A stretch of DNA of 64,000 bases, taken from positions 8,122,001 through 8,186,000 of the forward strand of contig OY540820.1 of NCBI GenBank assembly GCA_961205875.1. The letters are read 5' to 3'. Both the position numbers and the translations under genes were made by a program. Each line of letters begins with the position of its first letter. Position 1 is the first letter of the stretch. This document shows, piece after piece, positions 1 through 11,485 of this stretch. The DNA is from Sialis fuliginosa. Its lineage: Eukaryota; Arthropoda; Insecta; Megaloptera; Sialidae. Below the pieces are notes generated by a model. That model was not told the DNA's origin. It did not search any database and was given only the letters and a program-made list of their open reading frames with translations.

Positions 1-2056
1 AAGATCTAAAATAAAGTCCGCGACACTATATGTCTAACTTTTATATTTAAGCCAGTGACTGCTTTTATGTTACAAAGAAAAGTAAAAATATTTGGGTTCT
101 GTTTACGTGGACTTATGACCTGCAAAACATTAATCCTTATCGAAATAATTTATTTCATCGTCATAAGTACTTAATGTAGATATAAATTGCCCTTTACAGC
201 ATCCAATTTGGTGTTTTGGTTTAGAAAATAACTTGAAATATACATACGGGAACATTATTCGCGCGAAATATGTAAAGAAGACCCGTATCGCGACGCGGGT
301 GTGTAGCAGAAGGGAGCGGTGTGTTCGGCCGGCATTTGTTTTCAATAATTAACTTTTTTGAAACAGAACAAAAATTATTTTTACTTTTTGTTCTGATTCG
401 TTTTTGTTTTAATTGTTGTTTGGTTTTTATTACAATAATAACTTATCGTGTTTGTACTTAATTCAATTATATATTTTTTAATCCTAAATAATAATTTCGT
501 AGTCCACGTGAGTGAAGCCGCGCGGGTCCAGCTATTCTATGTATAAAAAAAAAGTTTACATAAAATATAACTAATAAAAAATTAAATTTATTTTTGGCCA
601 ATAATAAAAACTTCTTGTCCACTGTGCACTGCTATATGGGTTTAACTTGAAATTACAATAATAGTTGATAGTCCCCACGTATAAGAATAACGGCTCCAAT
701 CTGTAATTACTTTAAGACAATAAATTAACGTTCGTGAGAAATACATCGGCGTATTGTAGTAACTAAGTTACATCAAGAAATTCTGCTTTCGTTACCAGTA
801 TCTAAACTTGTACCTAACTCCTGAATACAGTCATATAATCACCCTCTCCATCTAACCGCCCCGTTCTCACCCATACATATCCGGGTTTTGGAATAAAGCG
901 TATGTAAGCGAGTATAAATTCTGTCTGCTAGTTTTCGTAGAGAAAGAAAGCTCTAAAATTCTCCGTATATAAACGACAAGTTAATCTTTGAATAATTAAC
1001 TGTAGAGCGAATATTTAGTTTACTGTTTACAAGGTATTTTCATAGTTTGGCTAGTTGATAACAAAATATTTGAAGTTTAAAAAAATTCACGAAAGTATAG
1101 TAAATTATCGAAGAATTTTAGTAAATTACGTTATTAAATATGTGCCTGATTTTTTTATATTAAAAAAAAATTTTTTTTAACAAATTTCGTCTAATTAGCA
1201 TTTAAAATTTTAGAAAACAAATGGAGATATATCTTCGAAAGAAACATTTACCTACAAAAAATGGAGTTAAAAGAATTGAATGAACTACAAAAAAGATATT
1301 TTGAAAAATAAAATAACAAATTTGAGATATCGCATAATTTCTCCTCACACATGATTTTTATGTATTTTATATGTATAGGATAATCTACTAGACAGACTCG
1401 ACTAAAAAACCAGTTTTAATCAAAATCGGTTTAATGGTTCATGAGTTATGCAGTTAAATCAGAAATAGAGAGATCAAATATGTGGAAATTTTGAAATTGG
1501 AGAACAAAATTTTAATGCTTTCAGTATCGATCACATAGCTTCCCCTATCCTTCGGATATGGCGAGAACGGGATAATAAATATTAACATCGCTTGGGTTAT
1601 ATTGACGATAATAACCTCGGTACAAATCCTTAAAGAACAGTTATGTAATTTAACAATGCATTCGTAACAACCCGGCTATATCCGGAATAATAAAAACTCT
1701 TTTCTGCGGAGGGATCAAGGAGGCTTCATTACATCTGACACGTTCTTCTTACATGGCTCACTAGGATTAGATTAGATTTGTAACCGGCCAGAGGTTACTT
1801 ACAGAACAAAATACGAATGTTTTATTGCCCGCCTACTTGTTTTTTTCGTTTTATGTATCGATACTTTTTTTGATAAATCGTATTATGATATTGTTTCTTT
1901 GATGGATATGTTAGATTAAAGATACTCTAGTAAGAGTTATGACGGCATCGCCATTTTTAGCTGAAATGCGATTTATTAAAAAAATTATGTATGTGTTATT
2001 TTTAACAAGCATAAAAAATAAAATTAAAATTAAACATTATGTAATGATATGAAAAA
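1..2056. other. AT-rich sequence without a recognisable gene
   Basis: This stretch is AT-rich with many short poly-A and poly-T runs. Two short GC-richer spots stand out, at about 255-345 and 498-532. The second contains CACGTGAGTG, which resembles a splice donor or an E-box, but no coding frame supports an exon. Positions 1420-1575 hold a strongly decayed relative of the CGAGGAAGCA repeat family (GGTTCATGAGTTATGCAG is conserved). Positions 1917-1955 carry, on the minus strand, a motif related to GAACTCTTACTATGAGTATC, which recurs at 2865 and 42.19 kb. Confidence 0.5.
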
Positions 2057-2057
2057 A

Positions 2058-2820
2058 AACATCTTCCAAGTAAATGCACAGTGCTTTCTCGTGGCAAATT
2101 CACCAAATATAGTTAATTATTGAGCAATTTAAATAAAAACCGATAAAGTGCTCAGATAAATTACCTACAATTGATTAACCATTTAATTTTTATACAATTT
2201 TACTAAAAAATATTAGTTCGAAATTTTTTTAAGACGCACCTGATTATTTTTTTCGTATATTTTTAATTTTTTGTCAGTTTCAATCTAAATCTAAATTTAT
2301 GAATTGAAAACCTCAAAATGACATTTTATATGTCAAAGTAAATATCAATTTAAAAAAACAAAACACGATTTTTAAAAGCAAACTGAGATAAATCTTTGTA
2401 AGGGAATATTTTACAACAAACGTTGTAGACCCATATTATAGAAAATTTAATGCTCTACAAAAAAGATCCTATAAAATTTTTACGTAACATGTGTCATTCT
2501 TGAAATATCTTGAAAAAATAAATATTTTGGGATGTCACCCCTCCCCCTTACACACGATTTTGATGATTTTGAAATGGGACTCAACCATCCGACCAAATTT
2601 CAACAATATCGGTTCAGTAGTTCATGAGTTATGCATGTGACAAGAATTTATGGGACAAACACACACACAGACGGACAGACAGACAGACACGGGACGAAAA
2701 GTGTTTGTCTTGATGTGAAACGGAAAGATCAATTTAAAATTTTGAAATTGGAGGACATTTTTTTGTTTCAATCTAAAATGATCACAAAGCTTCTCGTATC
2801 TTCGATATTGCGAGGAAGCA
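2058..2820 (+). repeat. CGAGGAAGCA-family element, nearly complete copy
   Basis: This is the most complete of at least seven copies in the window. It starts with CATCTTCCAAGTAAATGCAC followed by TGCTTTCTCG and ends in ATTGCGAGGAAGCA. The end is the inverted complement of the TGCTTCCTCG found near the start of other copies, so the element has short terminal or subterminal inverted repeats. Inside are TTCATGAGTTATGC and a CAGACGGACAGACAGACAGA stretch shared by the other copies. The length is about 760 bp and no transposase frame is present. It is probably a non-autonomous DNA element; the superfamily is not clear from the ends. Confidence 0.7.
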
Positions 2821-3597
2821 ATACGGTTATGAGTGAGACTTGGCTACTACAATCAGGCTGTCAGAACTCTTACTATGAGTATCTATAGGTTAGGTAAGGT
2901 GATATTCCGACATCTACTCACTTTATTATTTTTAATCAAATTGACTCAAACTAAACATGAGAAATATGTTGGAATTGTGTTTGTATAATGAATTAACAAC
3001 AATTGAACTAAAAGTGACCCAAATTAGCTAAAATGAATTAGAATTAGAACAAAATCCATTAGTTTCCGGGTTTTGAATCAGCATCAAGCAGTTACATTAT
3101 TAAAAGCTTATCTCGGTAGAATTTGTTTTTGATGAATGCGTTTGAATCACTAGAGGATTAAGCAGTTCGATCCAACCATTAAAAGCTGTGTCGCTATTGA
3201 TAATGCTGATTGGGTAATACTCGAATTAATTTATTTTATCAGTTATCACAGATATTGTCGGATCATTATACTGATTCTATTTGTAATGAATACCTACTAT
3301 TCAATTGGCTTAAGAAAATTTTATCAATAGATGATTTAATTTGTATGTAATTAATGAGTTTAGTAGAATTTCTTGCAGTGTATCTGTTTTATTGATTTTT
3401 GAAAGAATAACTACACGGAGAAAACTAGGACTTAAGGAAAAATTACAATTCCTGAATAAAAATTTACAATCTGTATTGCAATAGTTTAGAGACTGATTGG
3501 GAAAATGTAAATATAAATTATAGAAAACATGGCAGTCTCTTTCTCTAATACTTTTTTAAGTTATATTATTTCTATATTTATATTATTTTCTGATTTT
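2821..3597. other. Spacer between two facing repeat copies
   Basis: AT-rich sequence with no gene. Just after the repeat lies GAACTCTTACTATGAGTATC (about 2865) followed by GGTAAGGTGATATTCCGACA. The latter recurs in slightly different form at 51.26 kb, so part of this spacer is itself repeated. Confidence 0.45.
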
Positions 3598-4180
3598 CGA
3601 ACCACAGAACCGATATTATTGAAACTTATTGTTAGTCGGATGGTTGGGTCTGGCTTGAGGACGGTCCCATTTCAAAATCATCAAAATCGTGTGTAAGGGG
3701 GAGGGGTGACACCCCAAAATATTTATTTTTTCAAGATATCTCAAGAACGACACATGTTACGTGAAAATTTTATAGAATATTTTTTGTTGAGCATTAAATT
3801 TCCTATAATATGGATCTACAACGTTTGTTGTTAAATATTCCCTTACAATGATTTATCTCAATTTATTTTTAAAAATCCTGTTTTGTTTTTTTACATTGAT
3901 ATTAGCTTGGACATATTAAATGTTATTTTGACGTTTGCATTTTAGATTTAGATTAAAATTGTCAAAAAATTAAAAATATACGAAAAAATAATCAGGTGCA
4001 TCTTAAGAAAAATTTCGAACTAATATTTTTTAGTAAAATTGTATAAAAATTAAATGGTTAACCAATTCTAAGCAATTTATCTGAGCATAGGTTTTTATTT
4101 AAATTGTTCAATAATAATTCATTATCTTTGGTGAATTAAGCACGAGGAAGCACTGTGCATTTACTTGGCAGATGATTTTT
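3598..4180 (-). repeat. CGAGGAAGCA-family element, truncated copy
   Basis: On the minus strand this copy begins with ATCTGCCAAGTAAATGCACA and TGCTTCCTCG (4142-4152), then runs through the same interior as the 2.06-2.82 kb copy. It stops in the AACCGATATTATTG region and lacks the CAGACGGACAG block and the far end. It faces the first copy about 780 bp away. Confidence 0.65.
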
Positions 4181-6291
4181 AATAGCAAGTAATTCTATGA
4201 TATTTTAATATAAAATCGTTTACATATAGTTTATATCCGCAACAATTTACAAAACAAGTAAGATAGTCTATTATTTTACATTGTTGATTTTTATTACATG
4301 CAGACAGCAAACAGTAATCATGTTCTCGGTTCGTCGAAAAATAAAACAACAATCAAATCGAGATTCTAAATCTCGATGATAGGAAACAACTCGAGCGACG
4401 ACATGTATTCTATTGTGAAATGATATTTGTTTTATTTGTAAATAAAGGTAATATACATTTATACAAATACGCAATTGTTTTGCAACTAATAGGACTTGAA
4501 GTGCTTTTAAACAATGTTATTATTTTATTTGATTGTATAAAACTAATTTTGGTTGGCAAATGTGGAATTCCACCCAGATGTTATATTAGTGCAGTCCTAC
4601 CCAAATTGCTCTATGGGCCGCATAGACAACCCAAAATTGTTCAAGGGCTGCACATAAATAATAATTCTCAAATTTTTTCTCATCATTTTTTCGAACGAAC
4701 TTCGTACTTATTAAATTATTTTTCTAGTCATCTTCATTTTTTTAAGTAGAACTACTTACCTATAAACCCGGTAACCTCGAGAGCAATAAATGCAAAAAAA
4801 TATGTCTCCTTTTGAAAATTTGTATCCCCGGAACTAATAATCGTACATAAATACATATGTGACAAAATTTAATATATCATGTTATAAATTAACTTTTGTA
4901 TGTATTCTAGTTGATATTTCTATGAAAAGTTGAAATTTTTCTATGAAATTTCTATGAAAAGTGAAATTAAATTAAAACCATGAAATTTGACAAAATAATT
5001 TTGAATTTTAGATTTCGTTATATAGAAAAATAATGTGAAAAGTTGAAATTTTCAAACCGCACGTCTGTATCTTAATATTTTATCTAATTTTTCTTTTAAA
5101 TCACAGGTATTTAGACATTCAAATGCACGAATATCAAAAAAAGAAAAAAGCTTACGTTCACCATCTGATCACCTGAAAAATTCAAGACCCGCACCCCCAT
5201 ATACCTTAAATTCAACACCAATGCAGACAAAACATAATAAATTACGAAAAATATGGCAATTTTTATATTTTAGTCATATTTCATGCTTCAAATTTCAACA
5301 TTCCATAGAAAAATCAATTTAAAGATAAGAAAATTAGAAGGAACATCATAACTTACAAAATAAATAATAATTTTCATTATTTTTCAATTTTTTTTTCGGT
5401 AAATAATATAAAATAAAATACTTACGGACGTAATTGAAATTGAAACATGTTGGCTTTGAAAAATGATAGATATTTACCTGAAACAAAAAAAAATCATATT
5501 AATACCAATAGAATATAAAATGTAAACTTTGATAATACGAAAAATACATGGAGATCTTCAAAATATACATAGTTATGGCACAGTTTCTGTATCACTAAAT
5601 ACGTAACTGTATGCATGATTAATACATAAATTCTATGTAAATGGGAGCACAACGAACAACTCGGTGTTAAATCTCTATTCTGTACGTCAAAATTCTATAA
5701 ATTACTTTATACCCTTTTATAATAAATCTTGTAAATGTCATGATATTGCGTTATAAATATTACCAAACGTATTTTCTGTTTTTGTGCAAAGAAATCGAAA
5801 AAAAAACTTTTGCAAATTTATACATACACAAAATAGTTATTTAGTTCTTATAAATTTTTACAAGTCATCTAGTACTGCCTTTTTGAAAAAACAAATCTAA
5901 AATGCTAGCACATTAGTGCTAGTATATTATTTAATTGAGCTACTTCGAAAAATTTATTATCACTAATGCAAAAAAATGGTTGGTGGATGAAGGTTTAAAC
6001 AAATTTATCTGGCTTTTCCAAGTTTTCCAATTGAATTTTTACGTTTTTCCTTGTTTTTTCCCAGCATTCTATTTACGTTATTAAGGAAAAACGAACATTT
6101 TTTAGTAGTTTTACTCTTTATAAGTAAAATAAATTACCAGGATCAAACATAAAATAAATTGTGTATTAATAAAAAAAAATACTATCCCCAATAACAAATT
6201 ACAATATTAATTACTATCACAAATGCTAAACAACAATTAATATATTCAACGATTGACCAAAAACAACTCAAAGTGCGCAAAATTTCTGATT
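4181..6291. other. AT-rich sequence with decayed repeats
   Basis: No gene seen. Positions 4530-4660 contain isolated GC-richer words such as GCTCTATGGGCCGCATAGAC, which look like a decayed hAT-type element without clear ends. Positions 4880-5070 contain repeated TTTCTATGAAAAGTTGAAAT words, related to 17.64-17.90 kb and 62.14-62.64 kb. Positions 6105-6200 match 27.98-28.09 kb (TTTACTCTTTATAAGTAAAA followed by a shared tail), showing another dispersed repeat. Confidence 0.45.
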
Positions 6292-6299
6292 GGTTAGAG

Positions 6300-6530
6300 C
6301 AGCGGTTCTTAAACTTATATGGTCTAGGGACCCCCTTTTGAACAATTATTTTTCAGGGATCCTCTCTCCCGGATAGAAAAACAAAGAAGATCGTTAAATA
6401 CTAATTAATCACTGGTAAATATAAGTGTAAAAGTATTATACATTAATTTATGTCAAACATGTTTCACGGACTCACAGTAAAAGCTCAGCGGACCTCCGGG
6501 AGTCCTCGGACCCTAGTTTAAGAACCACTG
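6300..6530. mobile_element. hAT-type MITE (231 bp)
   Basis: The ends are CAGCGGTTCTTAAACT and AGTTTAAGAACCACTG, matching terminal inverted repeats in the CAGTGGTTCTTAAAC class typical of hAT elements. An exact 8-bp duplication, GGTTAGAG, flanks it at 6292-6299 and 6531-6538. There is no coding capacity, so it is a non-autonomous copy. Confidence 0.85.
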
Positions 6531-6563
6531 GGTTAGAGTACTAAAAATAGATTACGTGATAAA

Positions 6564-6841
6564 TAGAGATTGGAAAAATAGTTGTTATTTTCAATGAAAT
6601 AGTTACTAGTTGAATTATTTTTCGGAAAATAGTTGGTAAATAGTTTTTTTTACGATTTAATAATAATTAGTGCAAACGAAGCAGTAAAAAGTTTTAAAAT
6701 ATTTTGAAAGATAGTTGCAAATAGTTGATTTCAAATTGTGTTCAATCAAACTAGTTTTCTGAAAACGGTGGAGATATGTAATAAAAATTACAATAAATGC
6801 ATTTTTACGCAATAGTTGAAAAACTATTTTTCCAATTTCTA
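6564..6841. mobile_element. hAT-type MITE, TAGAGATTGG ends (278 bp)
   Basis: The ends TAGAGATTGGAAAAATAG and CTATTTTTCCAATTTCTA are near-perfect inverted repeats. An exact 8-bp duplication, GTGATAAA, lies at 6556-6563 and 6842-6849. The interior repeats ATAGTTG words. A second copy in the opposite orientation sits at 57940-58175. It carries no transposase. Confidence 0.85.
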
Positions 6842-7069
6842 GTGATAAAACAGAATTTATTTGTTGACAATAGAACTTTTTTGAAAATGTCTTGTTTAAA
6901 TATTTGTGGAGTTTTTTCATTCTTACTAAAATTTCTCTCACTTCCAACAAAATTCCCTAACTTTTTCCGGGCTTCCAGTAAATGGCCACTCTGTTTGCTA
7001 TTTTCTGGCGTTTTGTTTATTACTCTACACTCTACGATTATCAGTTCCGGAGATATAAGTTTTCAAAGT

Positions 7070-7477
7070 GTGGTCCACTTTCGTTACATTCGTGCTCCCG
7101 AGTATCGCCGGGGAAGACGTAGATCTACATACGTCAAAAACCCACAGCAAGAGTAAAGCAGTGTTTTGCACGTAACCTGTCCACCCTTTATAATTGATGC
7201 TTCACATCAGAATCAAGAGTGCCATTTATAACGATACGTGTGGGTCAAAGCAACGGCGCGGACGGACGCTTCCCAAACTGGTCCTGGTGGCGTTTAATAA
7301 GGCTGCGCGAGCTAACCCCCCCGGCAATCCCTACATCTGTTTGCTTGGACAGGCCTGTCAGCCGCTACTGTGACGGAGGTCTCGCCAATCCGTCATTGTC
7401 TTCAGGATCAAAACAAACAAAAATATTCAATTAGCTGCGGTGCAGGGATTACGTGAAAATTTCCGATAAAAGTGCGT
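7070..7477 (+). other. GC-richer island, possible 5' leader
   Basis: This block is clearly richer in G+C and CpG than its surroundings and matches none of the repeats recognised in this window. An open frame of 71 codons (7219-7434) runs through it but shows no recognisable domain. TTTATAA motifs at about 7187 and 7223 could serve as TATA boxes. The island lies directly upstream of a short open segment that ends at a good splice donor. A promoter plus 5' untranslated leader is one reading; a regulatory element is the main alternative. Confidence 0.3.
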
Positions 7478-7532
7478 ATGATTGTTTTATGTGATGCGAT
7501 AGAGTTGGTGATTTTTGTTTTTATGTTTACAG
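7478..7532 (+). CDS. Possible first coding exon with a signal-like N-terminus
   Basis: An ATG at 7478 opens 18 codons, MIVLCDAIELVIFVFMFT, followed by one G and then GTGAGT at 7533. The exon/intron junction ACAG|GTGAGT is close to the insect donor consensus. The hydrophobic run after residue 9 resembles a signal peptide or membrane anchor. This is seen directly; that it is a real exon is inference. No acceptor or continuation was identified, and the next 300 bp are an inserted hAT MITE, which would then sit inside the intron. It could also be a chance match in AT-rich sequence. Confidence 0.22.
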
Positions 7533-7617
7533 GTGAGTTTAACACTTTGTGTGTCATGTAGGGATGTAAACAGAATTTTTTACTGAAGTAATTTGGTGAA
7601 CTTTTTTTAGGCTAGAA

Positions 7618-7910
7618 CAGGGGCCACCAAACTTTTCGAGAAACGAGCCGTATCGAATTTTTTATAAACATGAGGGGCCGGACGAAAAATATTCTTGTTG
7701 AAATCCAATTAGAACATTTATTTACATGTGCATTTTTAGACAAATAGAGTGTATATCGGAATTTATAATGAAAATATTTATTAAAATGTACATTACAAGT
7801 GTACATAAAATCATTGTATAAAGTTAATATTGCTCATATATAAAATATTTATACATAAAAATCGGGGGCCGGATGAAAATCTTTGGAGGGCTGTAGTTTG
7901 GTGACCGCTG
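7618..7910. mobile_element. hAT-type MITE (293 bp)
   Basis: The ends CAGGGGCCACCAAACT and AGTTTGGTGACCGCTG are imperfect inverted repeats. The exact 8-bp duplication GGCTAGAA lies at 7610-7617 and 7911-7918. The interior has GGGGCCGGACGAAAAAT and a matching GGGGGCCGGATGAAAAT near the other end. No coding region is present. Confidence 0.85.
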
Positions 7911-7918
7911 GGCTAGAA

Positions 7919-8375
7919 GATCGGTTAAATGAGCAAATTATCAATATTTTTCCGGGATGAATAATGGCGATATCAAAAAAATAAAGGACTTCTATAAGTT
8001 CTAAGCTACGAGACCGTAAATTCTAGGAATTAGAAGATACAGGGTACGGAGTGAGGGAAACAACTTCTCCTCCGATATAGGGGAACTCGAACTTATATTG
8101 GATTTTATAACTGCTGGAATGTTCCCTTTATAAAAGAATAATACATGCCTGATGGTAAAATTGATAATATAAGACAAGATATTAAATTAAAAAGAGTATT
8201 AAATTAATAGAAAATATCGAATAATAGTGTGCTATGCAAATTTAATAAAATACAAACAAATGATAGTTATTTTAACCAAAAAATCGAATTTGATTTTTAA
8301 GAAAGATGATCGTTCCAAATAGACATAATTCTTTGTTTAGAATTATAAGATAAATACTTTTAAAGCCAATATAAA
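7919..8375. other. No feature seen
   Basis: AT-rich, no gene or clear repeat end recognised. Confidence 0.4.
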
Positions 8376-9127
8376 AAACATCTGCCAAGTAAATGCACAA
8401 TGCTTCCTCGTGCCAAATTCACCAAAAGTAGTTAATTATTGAACAATTTAAATAAAAACCGATAAAATGCTCAGATAAATTGCCTAGCATTGGTTAATTA
8501 ACCATTTAATTTTTATACAATTTTACTAAAAAATATTAGTTTGAAATTTTTCTTAAGACGTACCTACCTGATTATTTTTTCGTATATTTTTTATTTTTTG
8601 ACAATTTCAATTTGGATTGAAATTGTCAAAAAATAATTAATATACGAAAAAATAATCAGGTACGTCTTAAGAAAAATTTCAAACTAATATTTTTTAGTAA
8701 AATTGTATAAAAATTAAATGGTTAATTAACCAATGCTAGGCAATTATCATAAATTTTTGCAAACGTCAAAATGACATTGAAAATGTCAAAATGACACTTA
8801 ATATATCAAAGTAATGTCACCCCTCCCTCTTAAATACGATTTTGATAATTTTGAAATGATACCGTCCTCAAGATAGACTCAACCATATAACTAAGTTTCA
8901 ATAATATCGGTTCAGTGGTTCATGAGTTATGCGTGTGACAAGGATTCAGGGGACAGACACACGGACACACGGACGGACGGACAGACAGACAGGTACGGAA
9001 CGAAAAGTGTTTGTCTTAACGTGATACGGAAAGATCAATTTAAAATTTTGAAATCGGAGAACATTTTTTTTGTCTTATTCTGAAACGATCACAAAGCTTC
9101 TCGTATCTTTGATATTGCGAGGAAGCA
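8376..9127 (+). repeat. CGAGGAAGCA-family element with an internal fold-back
   Basis: The copy starts with ACATCTGCCAAGTAAATGCA then TGCTTCCTCG (8401-8410) and ends with CGAGGAAGCA (9118-9127), so both inverted ends are present. Unlike the other copies, part of the left half (about 8477-8607) is followed by its own inverted copy (about 8617-8750). The normal middle is missing. The rest, including TTCATGAGTTATGCGTG and the GGACGGACAGACAG block, is as in other copies. Confidence 0.75.
8477..8750. repeat. Inverted duplication inside the repeat
   Basis: The arms are about 130 bp each and run TTGCCTAGCATTGGTTAATT ... AATTAACCAATGCTAGGCAA, with a centre near 8613 and almost no loop. The arms match except for small indels such as an extra CTAC near 8566. 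It would extrude as a cruciform or fold as RNA. Confidence 0.8.
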
Positions 9128-9587
9128 AAATTAATTTATCACTCCAAACAATTGATATTTATTTTAAGATCTAAATGATACAGAGTACATTTTTGCGGAG
9201 CACACTGGCTTCAATTTTAGGTAAAGTGTTATGAGTCCTATATGTATCCTTCCTTATTTAAGATTTTAACGGACGGACGTAGACATGTTAATATCCAAAG
9301 CAACATCAAAAACTTTGAATCTTTTGTTTTGTCATGTTCCTGAGATCATACTTGATTGTTTAAAAAGTTTGTTAATCTCTCACTCGCTACGCTGCTGTGA
9401 TGTTCTTGTCAACAGTAAGCTGTTAGATAAATTTCTTTGCTTAATACAATTTAATCGGTTCGTTAAATATTTTCTCATGTCTGATCTCGCAATTTGATTT
9501 TAAAATTATGGATGGCTGTTTACCAAATGAATTAAATTCTTTTAGGTACGGGTTATGTTTTTATTTTTGGATCTTTTTGAATGTAGT
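9128..9587. other. No gene seen
   Basis: AT-rich sequence without a recognised repeat. A frame of 70 codons at 9285-9497 has no domain and AT-driven composition. Confidence 0.4.
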
Positions 9588-10279
9588 AAGGTACTGGCAC
9601 CAGTTATGGCCGGCTTCTTTTTTGTAATTCTTATGTTACTAAGAAATCAAGTAACTCTTGATTTAATCAATTTAATTAGCAAAGTCCGCAAATATAGTTT
9701 GTTTTTTAAAATTTTAGCTTTTTATTTTGTTAATGTTTTTCTCCAGTATTGGATAAAGTAAAACCAGTAATGAACACGCAACGATGTACACTTGCTAATG
9801 ATTACAAAATGATAAGTACTATGACACAAAAGATATAAAAGAAACAATCGTCAAATTTGAAACAATGTAAAGCAGTTGCTATGATAATATAGCCTTTTAT
9901 TTTGTTTATATTTTTTCTCCAGTAATGGATAAAGTAAAACCAGTAATGAGCACGCAATGATGGACACACACAAAATGATAAGTACTACGACACAAAAGAT
10001 ATAAAAGAAACAATCGTCAAATTTGAAACAATGTAAAGCAGTTGTTATGATAATATAATAATTAATAAATAAATTATACTAATAATTAGTTTAAATGTCC
10101 ACCATTTTGACACCTATTGGCCGATTGTCATCAAATCACGCTGTAAGACAGTTAAATGTATATAGATTAATATTCAGAAATGGTAGTAAACAAATATCAA
10201 CAAATATTTTTAATTCAGTATATTTAATTATAAAATAGCCATTACTGGGATCATATCCAAGATTGGTGCCAATACCTTA
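9588..10279. mobile_element. AGGTACTGGCACCAG MITE with internal tandem duplication
   Basis: The ends are TA|AGGTACTGGCACCAG and TTGGTGCCAATACCT|TA: matching inverted repeats next to TA dinucleotides, as expected for a TA-targeting DNA element. About 170 bp of the interior (9720-9893) is duplicated in tandem at 9895-10060 with a few differences, making this copy longer than the ~570-bp copy at 43.38 kb. There is no transposase frame. Confidence 0.75.
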
Positions 10280-10280
10280 T

Positions 10281-11477
10281 TATATTTAAAAGATCCTTGG
10301 AGTGGAAATTATGGATTTTTGTAAGTTGTGCCCTTTATAACTTTTGATCATCACACTTTGAACTATAATTTCCTTAAAGTTACAAAAAAATCAATCCAAT
10401 TGTTTTCGTATGAGGTTCTTCCAACTATTGAAATCAAACTTAATTATAATAATGTAATTTAAAAACAAAGTGAATACATTAACAATTAGATAGAGACAAG
10501 TAACACAATTAAAACAGAATACCGTATAAATTTGTGTTTCACAATTAAACAAACCAGTGCGTTAAAAGATAAACAATGATTTGAGATAGATCTCGCATCG
10601 GAGCTCTACCTCAGTGTTACAAATTTAATTTGTTCTCTCGATTAGTGAAGGTGGAATTCATTAAATTAAGTGAAAATTCATGTTGCTACAGTATCGAAGG
10701 AATTATGTGTTTTTATTTTAAATTCGTTATGTTTTGTTTTTGTCTTTGAGATTTTTAGATGACATTGAAAGGAAGGATTCTCAATTGCCATCCGTAAATT
10801 TATTACAGAAAAATATCTTAAATAAGAAACATAAATTTTAAGCAAATATTAACATGCAAATTGCGTATGATTCTGATAAAATACTAGCTGACCTGGCAAA
10901 TGTTGTTTTGCCAAAAAATAATTTGTTTAAAAATCAGACCATAAATACACATTTTCGTAATCGAGATATTTACGAAAATGTGTATTAGTTTTCTGAAATT
11001 TTTCTCTATTATAATTTCGTCATTTTTATTTCGGATCCACAAATCGTTTTCTACAGTTGGTATTTTTTTCCATTTTGCTTCTCAATTTACGAAAAAAGAA
11101 AAAAACGTAATTTTTGGTAGTAAAATCTCAGCGTGAAAATAAGAACTGGTTTTTTATATAGTGTGTTATTTTTGGTTACCAAAATGTAGACATTAACAGG
11201 GAATGTGATAAATATACTAGATTTTTTTTATAAATTTATGTTGCACTTTAAGTTCTTAAAATAGAACATTATTAATTCAGTGATATTAAAACTTTTTACA
11301 TGTAGCTATGCTATTTATTCAAATTTTGAAATTGATGAAAACACGCGCGATGTGGATGCCATATTCCTTTGATTGAGTTTAGAAATAATATCTAACCTTA
11401 ACTAATCCTAGGGTCTTAGGCTTTCTGTCAAAAAAATTATTAAAATTGATTATAAATAGTATGTTGCACAACAGACA
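10281..11477. other. AT-rich spacer with a retroposon fragment and a hairpin
   Basis: No gene seen. Positions 10883-10930 start ACTAGCTGACCTGGCAAATG and resemble the head of a widespread insect retroposon, here truncated. Positions 10944-10986 form a perfect 17-bp inverted repeat (AATACACATTTTCGTAA) around a 9-base loop. Confidence 0.45.
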
Positions 11478-11485
11478 AAAAAAAT

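Noticed and set aside
2660-2690. GACAGACAGACA tracts as microsatellites
   Set aside because: The tracts at 2.66, 8.96, 41.22 and 54.82 kb are constant internal parts of the CGAGGAAGCA family, not independent tandem repeats.
4420-4749. 109-codon plus-strand frame
   Set aside because: Low-complexity, hydrophobic translation through decayed repeat sequence.
6797-7156. 119-codon plus-strand frame
   Set aside because: It starts inside a hAT MITE and runs into unrelated sequence. No domain.
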